Assembly: GCA_002328295.1 (NCBI GenBank)
Contig: DCXE01000052.1
Location: forward strand, 1-9,649
DNA length: 9,649 bases
DNA from: Candidatus Peribacter sp. UBA2144
GTDB lineage: Bacteria; Patescibacteriota; Gracilibacteria; Peribacterales; Peribacteraceae
Direction: 5' to 3'
Part shown: positions 1 through 6,545 of the stretch, in pieces
Layout: the number at the start of each line of letters is the position of its first letter
Numbering within the stretch: position 1 is the stretch's first letter
The notes under the pieces: generated by a model
The model's input: only the letters and a program-made list of their open reading frames with translations
What the model was told of the DNA's origin: nothing
Database searches by the model: none
Program-made: the position numbers and the translations under genes

Positions 1-62
1 CCAGCCGTAGCCATAGCGTCGCTGTACTAGAAACGCCATCCTGCGCGCTATGCGAAGGCTGG
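1..62. repeat. GC-rich imperfect inverted repeat at left edge
   Basis: The ends CCAGCC (1-6) and GGCTGG (57-62) are reverse complements, and ATAGCG (13-18) pairs with CGCTAT (46-51), giving an imperfect hairpin with a long central loop. It contains AGCCGTAGC (3-11) and CGCCATCC (34-41). The first word, and the reverse complement of the second, also occur in the palindromic insertion inside uvrC (7869-7877 and 7935-7942). I read it as a REP-like intergenic palindrome. A terminator or structured RNA end of an upstream gene outside the window is possible, but there is no T-run. I see no gene in 1-156 apart from this and the putative promoter of the next gene. Confidence 0.5.
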
Positions 63-135
63 GGGGAAGGTTGCATCAAGAAGGTGTATTAAGAGTGTGC
101 ATTATTTTGTGGTAATCTACACTCAACCTATCCCC

Positions 136-141
136 TACAAT
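136..141 (+). promoter_or_regulatory. Putative -10 element upstream of hpf
   Basis: TACAAT matches the bacterial -10 consensus at five of six positions and lies 15 nt before the ATG at 157. No convincing -35 hexamer is visible at the right distance and no Shine-Dalgarno sequence lies before the ATG, so the leader would be very short. The position supports the ATG at 157 over an upstream GTG at 97. This is inference from a six-base match. Confidence 0.3.
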
Positions 142-156
142 TTACTTTCTTTCATT

Positions 157-483
157 ATGAACATCCTCCACCTAGAAAAAGGTTTTGTTTATTCCGATCG
201 TCAACTGCTTCAAATCGCCAGGAAAGTGGGGAAAATGGCTACTTACTGCAAACGTATTAAGGACGAGAGTTCGTCTATCCGAATTGATGCTGATGCGAGG
301 AGTACAAAAAAAGGTAGAGATAAAATGAAAGTGTCTATGACGGTGGAGCTACCGGGGAAAGTTTTAAGAGCTGAATCCAGAAGGCCGGATCCCGTAGAAG
401 CTGTGGACAGATGCATAGAGAAATTGGAGCCTCAGATTAAGAAATATAAGGAGCTGAGAACGGGAAGAAGGTCGAAGAAATGA
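157..483 (+). CDS. hpf: Ribosome hibernation promoting factor (HPF/RaiA family), short form
   Basis: The 108-residue product reads like a short-form HPF/RaiA protein: a beta-alpha-beta-beta-beta-alpha fold of about 100 residues that binds the 30S decoding centre and inactivates ribosomes under stress or starvation. The start MNILHLEKGF resembles the family's first strand. The segment with DRQLLQIARKVGKM fits helix 1, followed by IRIDADAR and KMKVSMTVELPG as strands, and DPVEAVDRCIEKLEPQIKKYK as the second helix with the usual basic tail. There is no long-form C-terminal dimerisation domain. The frame is open upstream to a GTG at 97, but those 20 residues do not look like HPF and a TACAAT box at 136 lies between the two starts, so I chose the ATG at 157. 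No Shine-Dalgarno is visible. The next gene starts 25 bp downstream, so co-transcription is possible. The family call is from fold pattern and motif resemblance. Confidence 0.83.
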   Translation: MNILHLEKGFVYSDRQLLQIARKVGKMATYCKRIKDESSSIRIDADARSTKKGRDKMKVSMTVELPGKVLRAESRRPDPVEAVDRCIEKLEPQIKKYKELRTGRRSKK

Positions 484-508
484 GTTATCCAACCACTTTT
501 CCTATACA

Positions 509-2029
509 ATGTTCCTGATGAGAAAACTCCTGACTACAGTCTTCGCAATCGCAATACTCATTACTACCACTACTTCAGCCCAACAGCCTGAGCGGTTCTC
601 TGACGAACCACTGACTCCAATAATTACAGGACCCGAAGAGATTATGGTTGGCAGAACTCTTGTGCTTGATGCCTCCTCGAGCAAGGGGCTTGGTGAAGAT
701 ACTGAATATCGCTGGTATATAGAGGGTATCCCCCAACCAATAAGCAGAACTGTTGAAGTGGTTTACACACCGGAAAAAACCGGAACCATACCTATCCGTT
801 TGGTGGTTACAACTGTAATCGATGAGGAGGAACTGGAGTCAGAAACGCAAAGAGTCGTATCTGTATTCGAACGCAAAATTGCATTGGTGGCTGATTCAAC
901 TATTGCTCAGGACAAACTGATACTTCATCAGGAAACCGCAGCAAATGAGGGAGTGTATTTAAGGGTAGTGCAACCAATTGGTCCCACATTGCCAGTGAGT
1001 ACCGAAGAAGCGATATTTAACGCATTGTCCGAAAGGACTAATGCACTTGTGGGAGCCGAATCCATTGTTCTTTGGACCGATGGTATTACAGGATTGCAGG
1101 CACTAATGAGGATGGCAGAATCTGATCCGAGCAGAACAGCTGGAATTGATAATCAGACTATAATAATGATTACGGACAGAAGCTTAAAAACGTTATCTCG
1201 AACTGTTCGCGGGCCTTTTTCTGTCCTAAAACCTGATCAAATATTAATCACACGAAAAGAAGCAATTAATCCTCTCATCGCTGCAGGGAATATTGAATCT
1301 TTTTTGGAGGACATCGAGCAAAGAGATATCGACTTTCTTGTTGTTGATGAATCAACCACTCAGATTCGTCCATGGAACTTGATGTCTTCCTTGGTTAATT
1401 ACATGCTTACACACGGCGTATCTAGCCAGATTGTAATCCTCCTTCTGCTTCTTCCTGTCATTGCGATGATTATCGCATTCTTGAAGCAAGTTATTGGGAT
1501 TACAACGTTCGGACTTTATACACCATCCGTTGTAGCACTCAGCTTCCTGGCTTTGGGATGGCAAATAGGACTGTTTTTTATATTATTCATTCTTATCACC
1601 GGATATTTAACAAGAGAACTTCTTAAAAGATGGCGCCTCTTATATATACCGCGCGTTGCAATCGTGCTGACTGTTGTTAGTATCACCTTGCTGATACTGC
1701 TCGGAATCGGAGCTTCGCTGGACATCACATTCGGAAGAGATACTATTTTTATTCTCCTTATTATGTCTACGCTTGCTGAAAGTTTTCTTACGTTGAAAGC
1801 AGAAGAGGGATTCATAGGTGCAACAATCGGAATAGGTGAAACTATTTTGGCTGCATTGATCTGCGTTTTAATTGTTTCACGTCCGTTTTTACAATCTTTC
1901 CTTCTTGCGTATCCTGAAGTAATTCTGCTGACGATTGTAGTTGATGCGGCACTTGGAAAATGGACGGGGCTGAGGCTTGTTGAGTACTTCAGATTTAAAG
2001 AAGTTCTTAGCCATCTCCAAGAAGAATGA
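509..2029 (+). CDS. Secreted PKD-like domain plus 7TM membrane protein (7TM_transglut-type)
   Basis: A 506-residue membrane protein. Residues 4-24 form a signal peptide ending TSA-Q. Residues about 36-118 look like a PKD/Ig-like beta domain (GPEEIMVGRTLVLDASSS, then YRWYIEG). Residues 120-290 are an extracytoplasmic alpha/beta region I cannot name. Residues 303-482 hold about seven hydrophobic helices. The stretch KQVIGITTFGLYTPSVVALS followed by LLYIPRVAIVL is the signature I associate with the 7TM domain usually fused to an inactive transglutaminase (Pfam 7TM_transglut) and encoded beside RimK-like ATP-grasp enzymes. The transglutaminase-like part is not recognisable here; a PKD-like domain occupies the N-terminus. 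Its stop overlaps the next gene's ATG as ATGA, so the two are probably translationally coupled and work together. An ATG at 518, 7 nt after a TACAAT box, is an equally plausible start and gives a cleaner signal peptide. Function is unknown; a membrane scaffold or transporter for the partner enzyme is inference. Confidence 0.88.
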   Translation: MFLMRKLLTTVFAIAILITTTTSAQQPERFSDEPLTPIITGPEEIMVGRTLVLDASSSKGLGEDTEYRWYIEGIPQPISRTVEVVYTPEKTGTIPIRLVVTTVIDEEELESETQRVVSVFERKIALVADSTIAQDKLILHQETAANEGVYLRVVQPIGPTLPVSTEEAIFNALSERTNALVGAESIVLWTDGITGLQALMRMAESDPSRTAGIDNQTIIMITDRSLKTLSRTVRGPFSVLKPDQILITRKEAINPLIAAGNIESFLEDIEQRDIDFLVVDESTTQIRPWNLMSSLVNYMLTHGVSSQIVILLLLLPVIAMIIAFLKQVIGITTFGLYTPSVVALSFLALGWQIGLFFILFILITGYLTRELLKRWRLLYIPRVAIVLTVVSITLLILLGIGASLDITFGRDTIFILLIMSTLAESFLTLKAEEGFIGATIGIGETILAALICVLIVSRPFLQSFLLAYPEVILLTIVVDAALGKWTGLRLVEYFRFKEVLSHLQEE

Positions 2030-4401
2030 AACTTAAAACACTCTTTAGAAGCGGCATCCTTGGTATCAACGCACGCAATCTACTATATATCAAACCCTTC
2101 AATCCAAAGAAGGCTATGGCTTTCGCTGACGATAAATTGAAGACCAAGGCTTTTTTGATGGCGCGTGGAATTCCAGCCGCGAAGATTTATGCGAGGATTG
2201 AAAGCAGACAACAACTTAGGCAGTTCGACTTCAAGCAACTGCCAGATGAATGTGTACTTAAACCAAACTTTGGGTCCGGCGGAGAAGGAATAATAATTTT
2301 GAAAGGAAGAAACAAGCAGGGAAGATTCCTGAAAAACGGCAAAGTCCCTGTTCCCAACAAAGAACTCGAACAACATATAGAAGATATTATTGACGGAAGG
2401 TTTTCCTTGGGAGGACGCCTCGATACTGCATTTTTTGAACAGATTCTTACGCCCCACGAAAGCTTATCCCGATTTCGTCCGGCAGGGCTTCCTGATATCC
2501 GCGTAATTGTTTTCAACTTGGTACCGGTTATGGCAATGCTTAGAATCCCGACCAAAGAAAGCGATGGCAAAGCCAACATCCATCTTGGAGGCATCGGAAT
2601 TGGGATAGATATTTCCAAAGGTGTAACCACTCACGGTGCACAGTATCACGGTATTATCAAAGAATTGCCCCATGGAGGATCGGTATCCGGCGCCGAGATA
2701 CCCTATTGGGACGAGATTTTGAATATCAGTTCACAAATTCAATATCTAACTAACATTGGATACTTGGCAGTAGACATCACAATTGATCAGAACTTGGGAC
2801 CCGCAGTTCTGGAAGTTAACGCGCGCGGAGGATTGATGGTCCAATTGGCAAACCTTGCACCTCTCAAAGAGAGATTGGAGAGAGTAAAGGGGCTTAAGGT
2901 AGGCTCTCCGGAGAAAGGAGTAAGAATGAGTAAAGATTTATTTGGAGAAAAGAAAGCTGAAGAAAAAATTGAGGAAGATTCCAAACCGGTACTTGGCACT
3001 CACGAAACAATAGAAGTAACCGGATCTGGTGAAACTATTTCTGTGCCCTGTCTGATATCCCCGGGAAAAGAGCGAACGATTTTTGCACCCGAATTGCTGG
3101 ATAAATTGGTAGAAAAAGGAGCAGCGAAAGTAAAAGATAAAACCGAAGATACTTACAAAGTTAAATTCACACTTGGCGGTGAAAAAATCCAGACATTGGT
3201 TATTAAAAAGGATGTTCCATCGGATGATGTGCAAGCAATCATTGGAAAGCGAGATCTTGGACCATTCCTGATAGATCCTTCTAAAGATACCGGTGAAAAA
3301 CCTAAAGAATCTGCCGTTAAAACGGATCTGAGAGCTATGGATAACACCCTCGCTCAACTGGATCGGGATCTTTTGGTTATTAAATATCTTAAACCGATAA
3401 ATTTGTCCGAAGAAAGGCAAAGATTGATCGAAGACGTTCGTTACAATCCTACTTTCATTTATCCGGAAGTTGCCTTGGATCTTAACGAAATTGAAAATAA
3501 ATTATCGTCTCCATTGCAATACAGTTCCCCGCTCGGTGAACTTCTAGAGAAGAAGCGAAGAGAGCTCTTGCAAAGAATCAAGCTTCTGCAAGCGCGAGGA
3601 GATGCCAGTGCTTTCACGGAAGAATCCAAAAAGCTTTACGGAGAACCTACTACAAAGCTTATCCGCTCTGCAAAAAAGATAATTGATAGGCGCCGAGCCT
3701 GCGATCTGCCGGATCCAATAGAAAACAGACTTAAACCTGAAGAAGTTAAAAGTATTTTTGAAGGTGTTTTGGATAAATACACTCTGGAAGACTGGAAAGT
3801 ATCTATACGTCCAAAGTTGGTGGCTGACTGTACGGTTGGTGGCAAACATATTTATATTCGCGAAGGAGCACTCTTCGAAAAGACCCATGTTGCTTCGCTA
3901 ATCGCACACGAAATTGAAACGCATGTACTTACATCAGAAAATGGGGAACACCAACCATATGCACTGCTCAGACGAGGTTGCGCAGGTTATATAGACACGC
4001 AAGAAGGACTTGCAATTCATAATCAAAATGGAGTTTTGCCGCCACACCATGAGAAAAAATTCAATGCACCACGAAATGTATTGGGTCTTGAATTCGGGCT
4101 AGAGCATTCATTCGCAGAAACCAGAGCTTATCTGACGGAAGAGCTGGGCTTCACTCGGGAAAAAGCTCTGACGCAGGCAATTGCAATCAAGCGTGGCCTA
4201 AGTGATACATCGGAGAACGGAGGTTTTACAAAAAGTGCTGTGTACTTGCGCGGATTTCTTGCCATAGAAAAATTTATTGCACATGGTGGAGACCTGCGGC
4301 GCCTTTATGTGGGTAAAATCGCACTGAAAGATCTTGAGCTTGTGGAAGAACTACCTGAGTTAAAGGAGCCACTAATTATTCCGGAATTTTTGAGAGAGTG
4401 A
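2026..4401 (+). CDS. Fused ATP-grasp ligase, degenerate retropepsin-like domain and DUF1704/MATCAP-type metallocarboxypeptidase
   Basis: A 791-residue cytoplasmic enzyme with no signal peptide. Residues 1-285 are an ATP-grasp ligase of the RimK-like (ATPgrasp_ST) type: glycine-rich loop KPNFGSGGEGI (79-89), DIRVIVF (157-163), KANIHLGGIGIGID (182-195) and the metal-binding LEVNARGG (262-269). After a charged linker, residues 326-420 resemble the retropepsin-like 'ATP-dependent Zn protease' family: TLGGEKIQT (382-390) and IGKRDLGPFLIDPSK (406-420). The catalytic DTGA motif is replaced by ISPGKERT (344-351), so this part is probably inactive. Residues 440-791 match DUF1704/MATCAP: HEIETH (H628, E629, H633, the HEXXXH metal site) and QEGLA (659-663). 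The ligase would form peptide-like bonds, and MATCAP enzymes remove a C-terminal residue from tubulin; the bacterial substrate is unknown. The ATG overlaps the stop of the 7TM gene. I am confident of the outer domains and moderately confident of the middle one. Confidence 0.92.
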   Translation: MKLKTLFRSGILGINARNLLYIKPFNPKKAMAFADDKLKTKAFLMARGIPAAKIYARIESRQQLRQFDFKQLPDECVLKPNFGSGGEGIIILKGRNKQGRFLKNGKVPVPNKELEQHIEDIIDGRFSLGGRLDTAFFEQILTPHESLSRFRPAGLPDIRVIVFNLVPVMAMLRIPTKESDGKANIHLGGIGIGIDISKGVTTHGAQYHGIIKELPHGGSVSGAEIPYWDEILNISSQIQYLTNIGYLAVDITIDQNLGPAVLEVNARGGLMVQLANLAPLKERLERVKGLKVGSPEKGVRMSKDLFGEKKAEEKIEEDSKPVLGTHETIEVTGSGETISVPCLISPGKERTIFAPELLDKLVEKGAAKVKDKTEDTYKVKFTLGGEKIQTLVIKKDVPSDDVQAIIGKRDLGPFLIDPSKDTGEKPKESAVKTDLRAMDNTLAQLDRDLLVIKYLKPINLSEERQRLIEDVRYNPTFIYPEVALDLNEIENKLSSPLQYSSPLGELLEKKRRELLQRIKLLQARGDASAFTEESKKLYGEPTTKLIRSAKKIIDRRRACDLPDPIENRLKPEEVKSIFEGVLDKYTLEDWKVSIRPKLVADCTVGGKHIYIREGALFEKTHVASLIAHEIETHVLTSENGEHQPYALLRRGCAGYIDTQEGLAIHNQNGVLPPHHEKKFNAPRNVLGLEFGLEHSFAETRAYLTEELGFTREKALTQAIAIKRGLSDTSENGGFTKSAVYLRGFLAIEKFIAHGGDLRRLYVGKIALKDLELVEELPELKEPLIIPEFLRE

Positions 4402-4431
4402 CCTTGCCTTACAATTATCTAAATAATATTT

Positions 4432-4570
4432 GCACTAATTTACCTCACCCCCCTACCCCTCTCCTTAAAGGAGAGGGGAGCTACTTTTTTGACATAAATC
4501 AGATTATCTTTTCAACAAAGTAGCTCCCTTCTCCCAGGGGAGAAGGGCCGGGGATGAGGGTAAATAGTGC
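4432..4570. repeat. Inverted pair of REP-like hairpins, probable bidirectional terminator
   Basis: Two copies of a roughly 58-nt unit sit head to head; each begins GCACTA and runs through a C-rich stretch, an inner hairpin and GGGAGCTACTTT. The inner hairpins are 4456-4464 with 4470-4478 (CCCCTCTCC/GGAGAGGGG) and 4526-4535 with 4538-4547 (CCCTTCTCCC/GGGAGAAGGG). A perfect 12-bp stem (4476-4487 with 4517-4528) joins the copies. The left hairpin is followed by a six-T run (4485-4490). The unit fills the gap between convergent genes, so it probably terminates both transcripts, but its paired structure is typical of a REP doublet (REPIN-like element). Confidence 0.85.
4456..4490 (+). terminator. 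Putative Rho-independent terminator after the ATP-grasp/hydrolase gene
   Basis: A nine-bp GC-rich stem (4456-4464 with 4470-4478) with a five-base loop is followed, six bases later, by TTTTTT (4485-4490). It lies 54 bp after the stop codon on the + strand. The gap between stem and T-run is longer than ideal and the hairpin belongs to a repeat, so the function may be secondary. Confidence 0.5.
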
Positions 4571-4572
4571 TT

Positions 4573-5619
4573 TTACTCCCAAGAAACCCGTCCAAGACTA
4601 GGCACTCCCATCATCCAAGTCTGCCCTTGTGCAAACACCATTGGTTCTCCATCCAAGTCCTCAAATATAAACCAAGTATCATCTTCTTTCCTTTTCCATT
4701 TTCCATTATAAATTCGACCTGATCTGAAGAATAATGCTGCACCCTCTCCAAAAGAATCTATATCAAGTCTGCCATATTTCCCCTCTCCTTTAATCGGCAT
4801 TTCCAGAATAATGATATTTCTTGGCTTTGTCGGACTGATAGTGCCTCCATTAACCCTCTTATAATCGCCTGATGATCTTTTGAATTCGAATGTGACGTTA
4901 TGATCCTGATTAAAGAAATTAATTCTGACAGAACTAGCACCTGAAGCACTTCTGGCGCCTCCGGTTTTATAGGGCGGCCAGGCAAAAGAGCTTGAGTCTG
5001 ATGGAATCATTCCACCTACAGTCTCTTTTCCTGTAAACAAATCATGTGGAGCCGGAATACCCGGCAATCTGAAGTACTCCGGATCTTTCTTGGCCCTGTC
5101 ATCCAGGTACAAACCATTTATTGATGTTAAATTTGGATCACCTTCAACACGCAAAATCGCATCCGGGCTTCCTCCTGCATGCAGAAATACGCTCGAAAGA
5201 GGAATAACAGAATCTATGAAGTACGGACGCAAAGATCTGACCGGTCCGATCAAATCGGGAAGTGTTCTGAGGTCATACAGAGCCACAAATCTAGATATAA
5301 ACCCTTCCACCATGTGCTCTTGGATAAGCAGCGCAGAATCTAGTCCACGATGATGAGGACGAGCATCTTCATGGTTCTCTATAACTACTGCAACCATCTT
5401 TCTCTCGCGTTTTGAAAATGGAATCATGCTAAGGCGAGAGATAGCATCGTTCAGAGGAGATGAACCTGATGGTAGATCCCAATTAATTACTTTCTTTATT
5501 GGATTGTTGTCGACTGCAATGAATTTGGAACTTGAAGGGACATTGGCAAGTATAAATACACCGACGACTATGCTTACTATTAGAACAACGACGAGCAGGA
5601 GACGTTCAAGGATAGACAC
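4573..5619 (-). CDS. DUF3048 domain protein (YerB-like), membrane-anchored
   Basis: A 348-residue protein with one N-terminal membrane helix (about 6-26) and the rest presumably outside the membrane. The N-terminal DUF3048 domain is clear: VVIENHEDARPHHRGL (78-93), MVEGFISRFVALY (103-115), IGPVRSLRPYF (124-134) and HAGGSP (147-152). A linker rich in Ser, Gly and Ala (208-230) leads to the C-terminal DUF3048 domain, with GRIYNGKWKRK (301-311), DGEPMVF and GQTWMMGVP (332-340). The prototype, Bacillus YerB, is a lipoprotein of unknown function; here no lipobox cysteine is visible, so a transmembrane anchor replaces the lipid. The start is a GTG with no Shine-Dalgarno and no alternative start upstream in frame. 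It is the last gene of the minus-strand series, 89 bp after bL25, and ends beside the convergent hairpin repeat. A cell-envelope role is inferred from location only. Confidence 0.92.
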   Translation of the reverse strand: MSILERLLLVVVLIVSIVVGVFILANVPSSSKFIAVDNNPIKKVINWDLPSGSSPLNDAISRLSMIPFSKRERKMVAVVIENHEDARPHHRGLDSALLIQEHMVEGFISRFVALYDLRTLPDLIGPVRSLRPYFIDSVIPLSSVFLHAGGSPDAILRVEGDPNLTSINGLYLDDRAKKDPEYFRLPGIPAPHDLFTGKETVGGMIPSDSSSFAWPPYKTGGARSASGASSVRINFFNQDHNVTFEFKRSSGDYKRVNGGTISPTKPRNIIILEMPIKGEGKYGRLDIDSFGEGAALFFRSGRIYNGKWKRKEDDTWFIFEDLDGEPMVFAQGQTWMMGVPSLGRVSWE

Positions 5620-5631
5620 AGATAGAATGGA

Positions 5632-5711
5632 TAATTGATAATGGAAAATGGAAAATGATTTTTATAGATTTCCTTACCAATTTTCCACTTTCCACTTTCA
5701 ATTTTCAATTA
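5632..5711. repeat. AT-rich inverted repeat of seven-base units between bL25 and DUF3048 genes
   Basis: The left arm (5632-5657) starts TAATTGATAATGG and continues with TGGAAAA-type heptamers. The right arm (about 5677-5711) read on the minus strand starts TAATTGAAAATTG and continues with TTGAAAG, TGGAAAG and TGGAAAA. The arms are imperfect reverse complements built from the same heptamer. The right arm includes the bL25 stop codon (5709-5711). It fills nearly the whole 89-bp gap. There is no GC-rich stem, so it is not a standard terminator. Confidence 0.7.
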
Positions 5712-6407
5712 CTTTTCTCCTTCTTTTGTCGCGCTCTCATCCTTTCCTTCTTGCGCTTCTCCTTCTGCCTTCTCGCCCTCAGCACCCTCTGCAGTTTCTC
5801 CTTCAACTGCCTCGCCTTCTTCACCTTCCGCAGGAGCAACTTCTACTACCTCTTCTTTCCTCGGCTCTTGAACAGTTGCAATTACTGCATCCTGATCGTC
5901 TAAAATTGTAACCCCATCCGGTACTTGAATAACGGATACATGCAAAGCATCTCCAAATTCAACAAGTGTTTCGACGCTTGCTACAAGTTCATGAGGCAAG
6001 TTAGTTGGGAGACATTTAACTTTTACCTGATCGCGTGGCACAAAGAATATACCGCCAAGTTCTTTTACAGCCGGCGCTTCGCCTTCAAACTTAATTGGAA
6101 CTTCCGCCTCAATCTCCTTCTTCATATCTACCGCATAAAAATCAGCGTGGATAATGTTGTCCGTGACGGGATCAAAATCCAGCGAATGGAACAAAACAGG
6201 TATTTTTTTTCCGCCAGCATCCAGATCAACAAGAGTGCTCTTTCCTGCCTTTGCATATGCTTTCAAAACGTCCTTGTGGGTGCAAATAAGGGAGGTATTA
6301 TCCACATCATTGCCATAAAGAACACAGGGCACATTTCCTTCTTTCCTAAGGAAATTTGCCTTTATATCTGGCTTTCTGACCGTAGCTGTTAACTGGATAT
6401 TGTCCAT
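5709..6407 (-). CDS. rplY: Large ribosomal subunit protein bL25 (CTC/TL5 form)
   Basis: A 232-residue two-domain bL25, which binds 5S rRNA in the large subunit. The N-terminal 5S-binding domain (1-92) carries RKEGNVPCVLYGN (21-33) and the family signature VLFHSLDFDPVTDNIIHADF, read here as positions 71-90. The C-terminal TL5 domain (about 100-181) contains VPIKFEGEAPAVKELGG (103-119), NLPHELVASVETL (136-148), FGDALHVSVI and a closing DQDAVIATVQEP (171-182). Residues 183-232 are an acidic low-complexity tail of Glu, Gly and Ala, common in CTC-type proteins but long here. ATG start without a Shine-Dalgarno; a weak promoter (TTGACC, 17 bp, TAGCCT) lies just upstream. The gene sits between a glycosyltransferase and a DUF3048 gene on the same strand, separated by repeats, so an operon is uncertain. 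Confidence 0.96.
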   Translation of the reverse strand: MDNIQLTATVRKPDIKANFLRKEGNVPCVLYGNDVDNTSLICTHKDVLKAYAKAGKSTLVDLDAGGKKIPVLFHSLDFDPVTDNIIHADFYAVDMKKEIEAEVPIKFEGEAPAVKELGGIFFVPRDQVKVKCLPTNLPHELVASVETLVEFGDALHVSVIQVPDGVTILDDQDAVIATVQEPRKEEVVEVAPAEGEEGEAVEGETAEGAEGEKAEGEAQEGKDESATKEGEK

Positions 6408-6418
6408 AGTTCCAAGGA

Positions 6419-6447
6419 AGGCTACGGAATGTTCGGTTCCTGGTCAA
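6419..6447 (-). promoter_or_regulatory. Weak putative promoter of the bL25 gene
   Basis: On the minus strand TTGACC (plus 6442-6447) is followed after 17 bp by TAGCCT (plus 6419-6424), 11 nt before the bL25 ATG. The -35 is good (five of six), the -10 poor (three of six). It would separate bL25 expression from the upstream glycosyltransferase. Inference only. Confidence 0.25.
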
Positions 6448-6470
6448 GAAAAATGAGAGAGAATCGGTAA

Positions 6471-6538
6471 ATGCTGTCATCCTGAGCACTGTCGAAGGAT
6501 GACAGCATGTCATGGTTCGACAGAGCTCACCATGACAT
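6471..6538. repeat. Pair of REP-like palindromes in opposite orientation
   Basis: Hairpin 1 has a perfect 13-bp stem (6471-6483 with 6496-6508) and a 12-base loop. Hairpin 2 has a perfect 10-bp stem (6507-6516 with 6529-6538) and overlaps hairpin 1 by two bases. The two loops, gagcactgtcga and tcgacagagctc, are reverse complements with one mismatch, so the hairpins are inverted copies of one unit. Their stems differ by paired changes (ATCCT/AGGAT against ATGGT/ACCAT). The element lies between the glycosyltransferase and bL25 genes. Similar GTCATCC...GGATGAC and CATGGTTCGAC...CATGA repeats are, to my recollection, widespread in environmental bacterial genomes. With no T-run it is not a classic terminator. 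Confidence 0.85.
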
Positions 6539-6545
6539 GATTATT

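Noticed and set aside
1..96. 3' end of a structured RNA such as SRP RNA or RNase P RNA
   Set aside because: None of the conserved sequences of those RNAs are visible; the region is better described as a palindromic repeat.
97..156. Upstream GTG start for the hpf gene
   Set aside because: The 20 extra residues are hydrophobic and unlike the HPF family, and a TACAAT box lies between the two starts.
3001..3285. Active aspartic protease in the middle of the ATP-grasp protein
   Set aside because: No D-T/S-G catalytic triplet is present where the family has it.
2083..3420. Minus-strand reading frames of 60-160 codons opposite the ATP-grasp gene
   Set aside because: They are antisense shadows of a clearly coding + strand with no recognisable domains.
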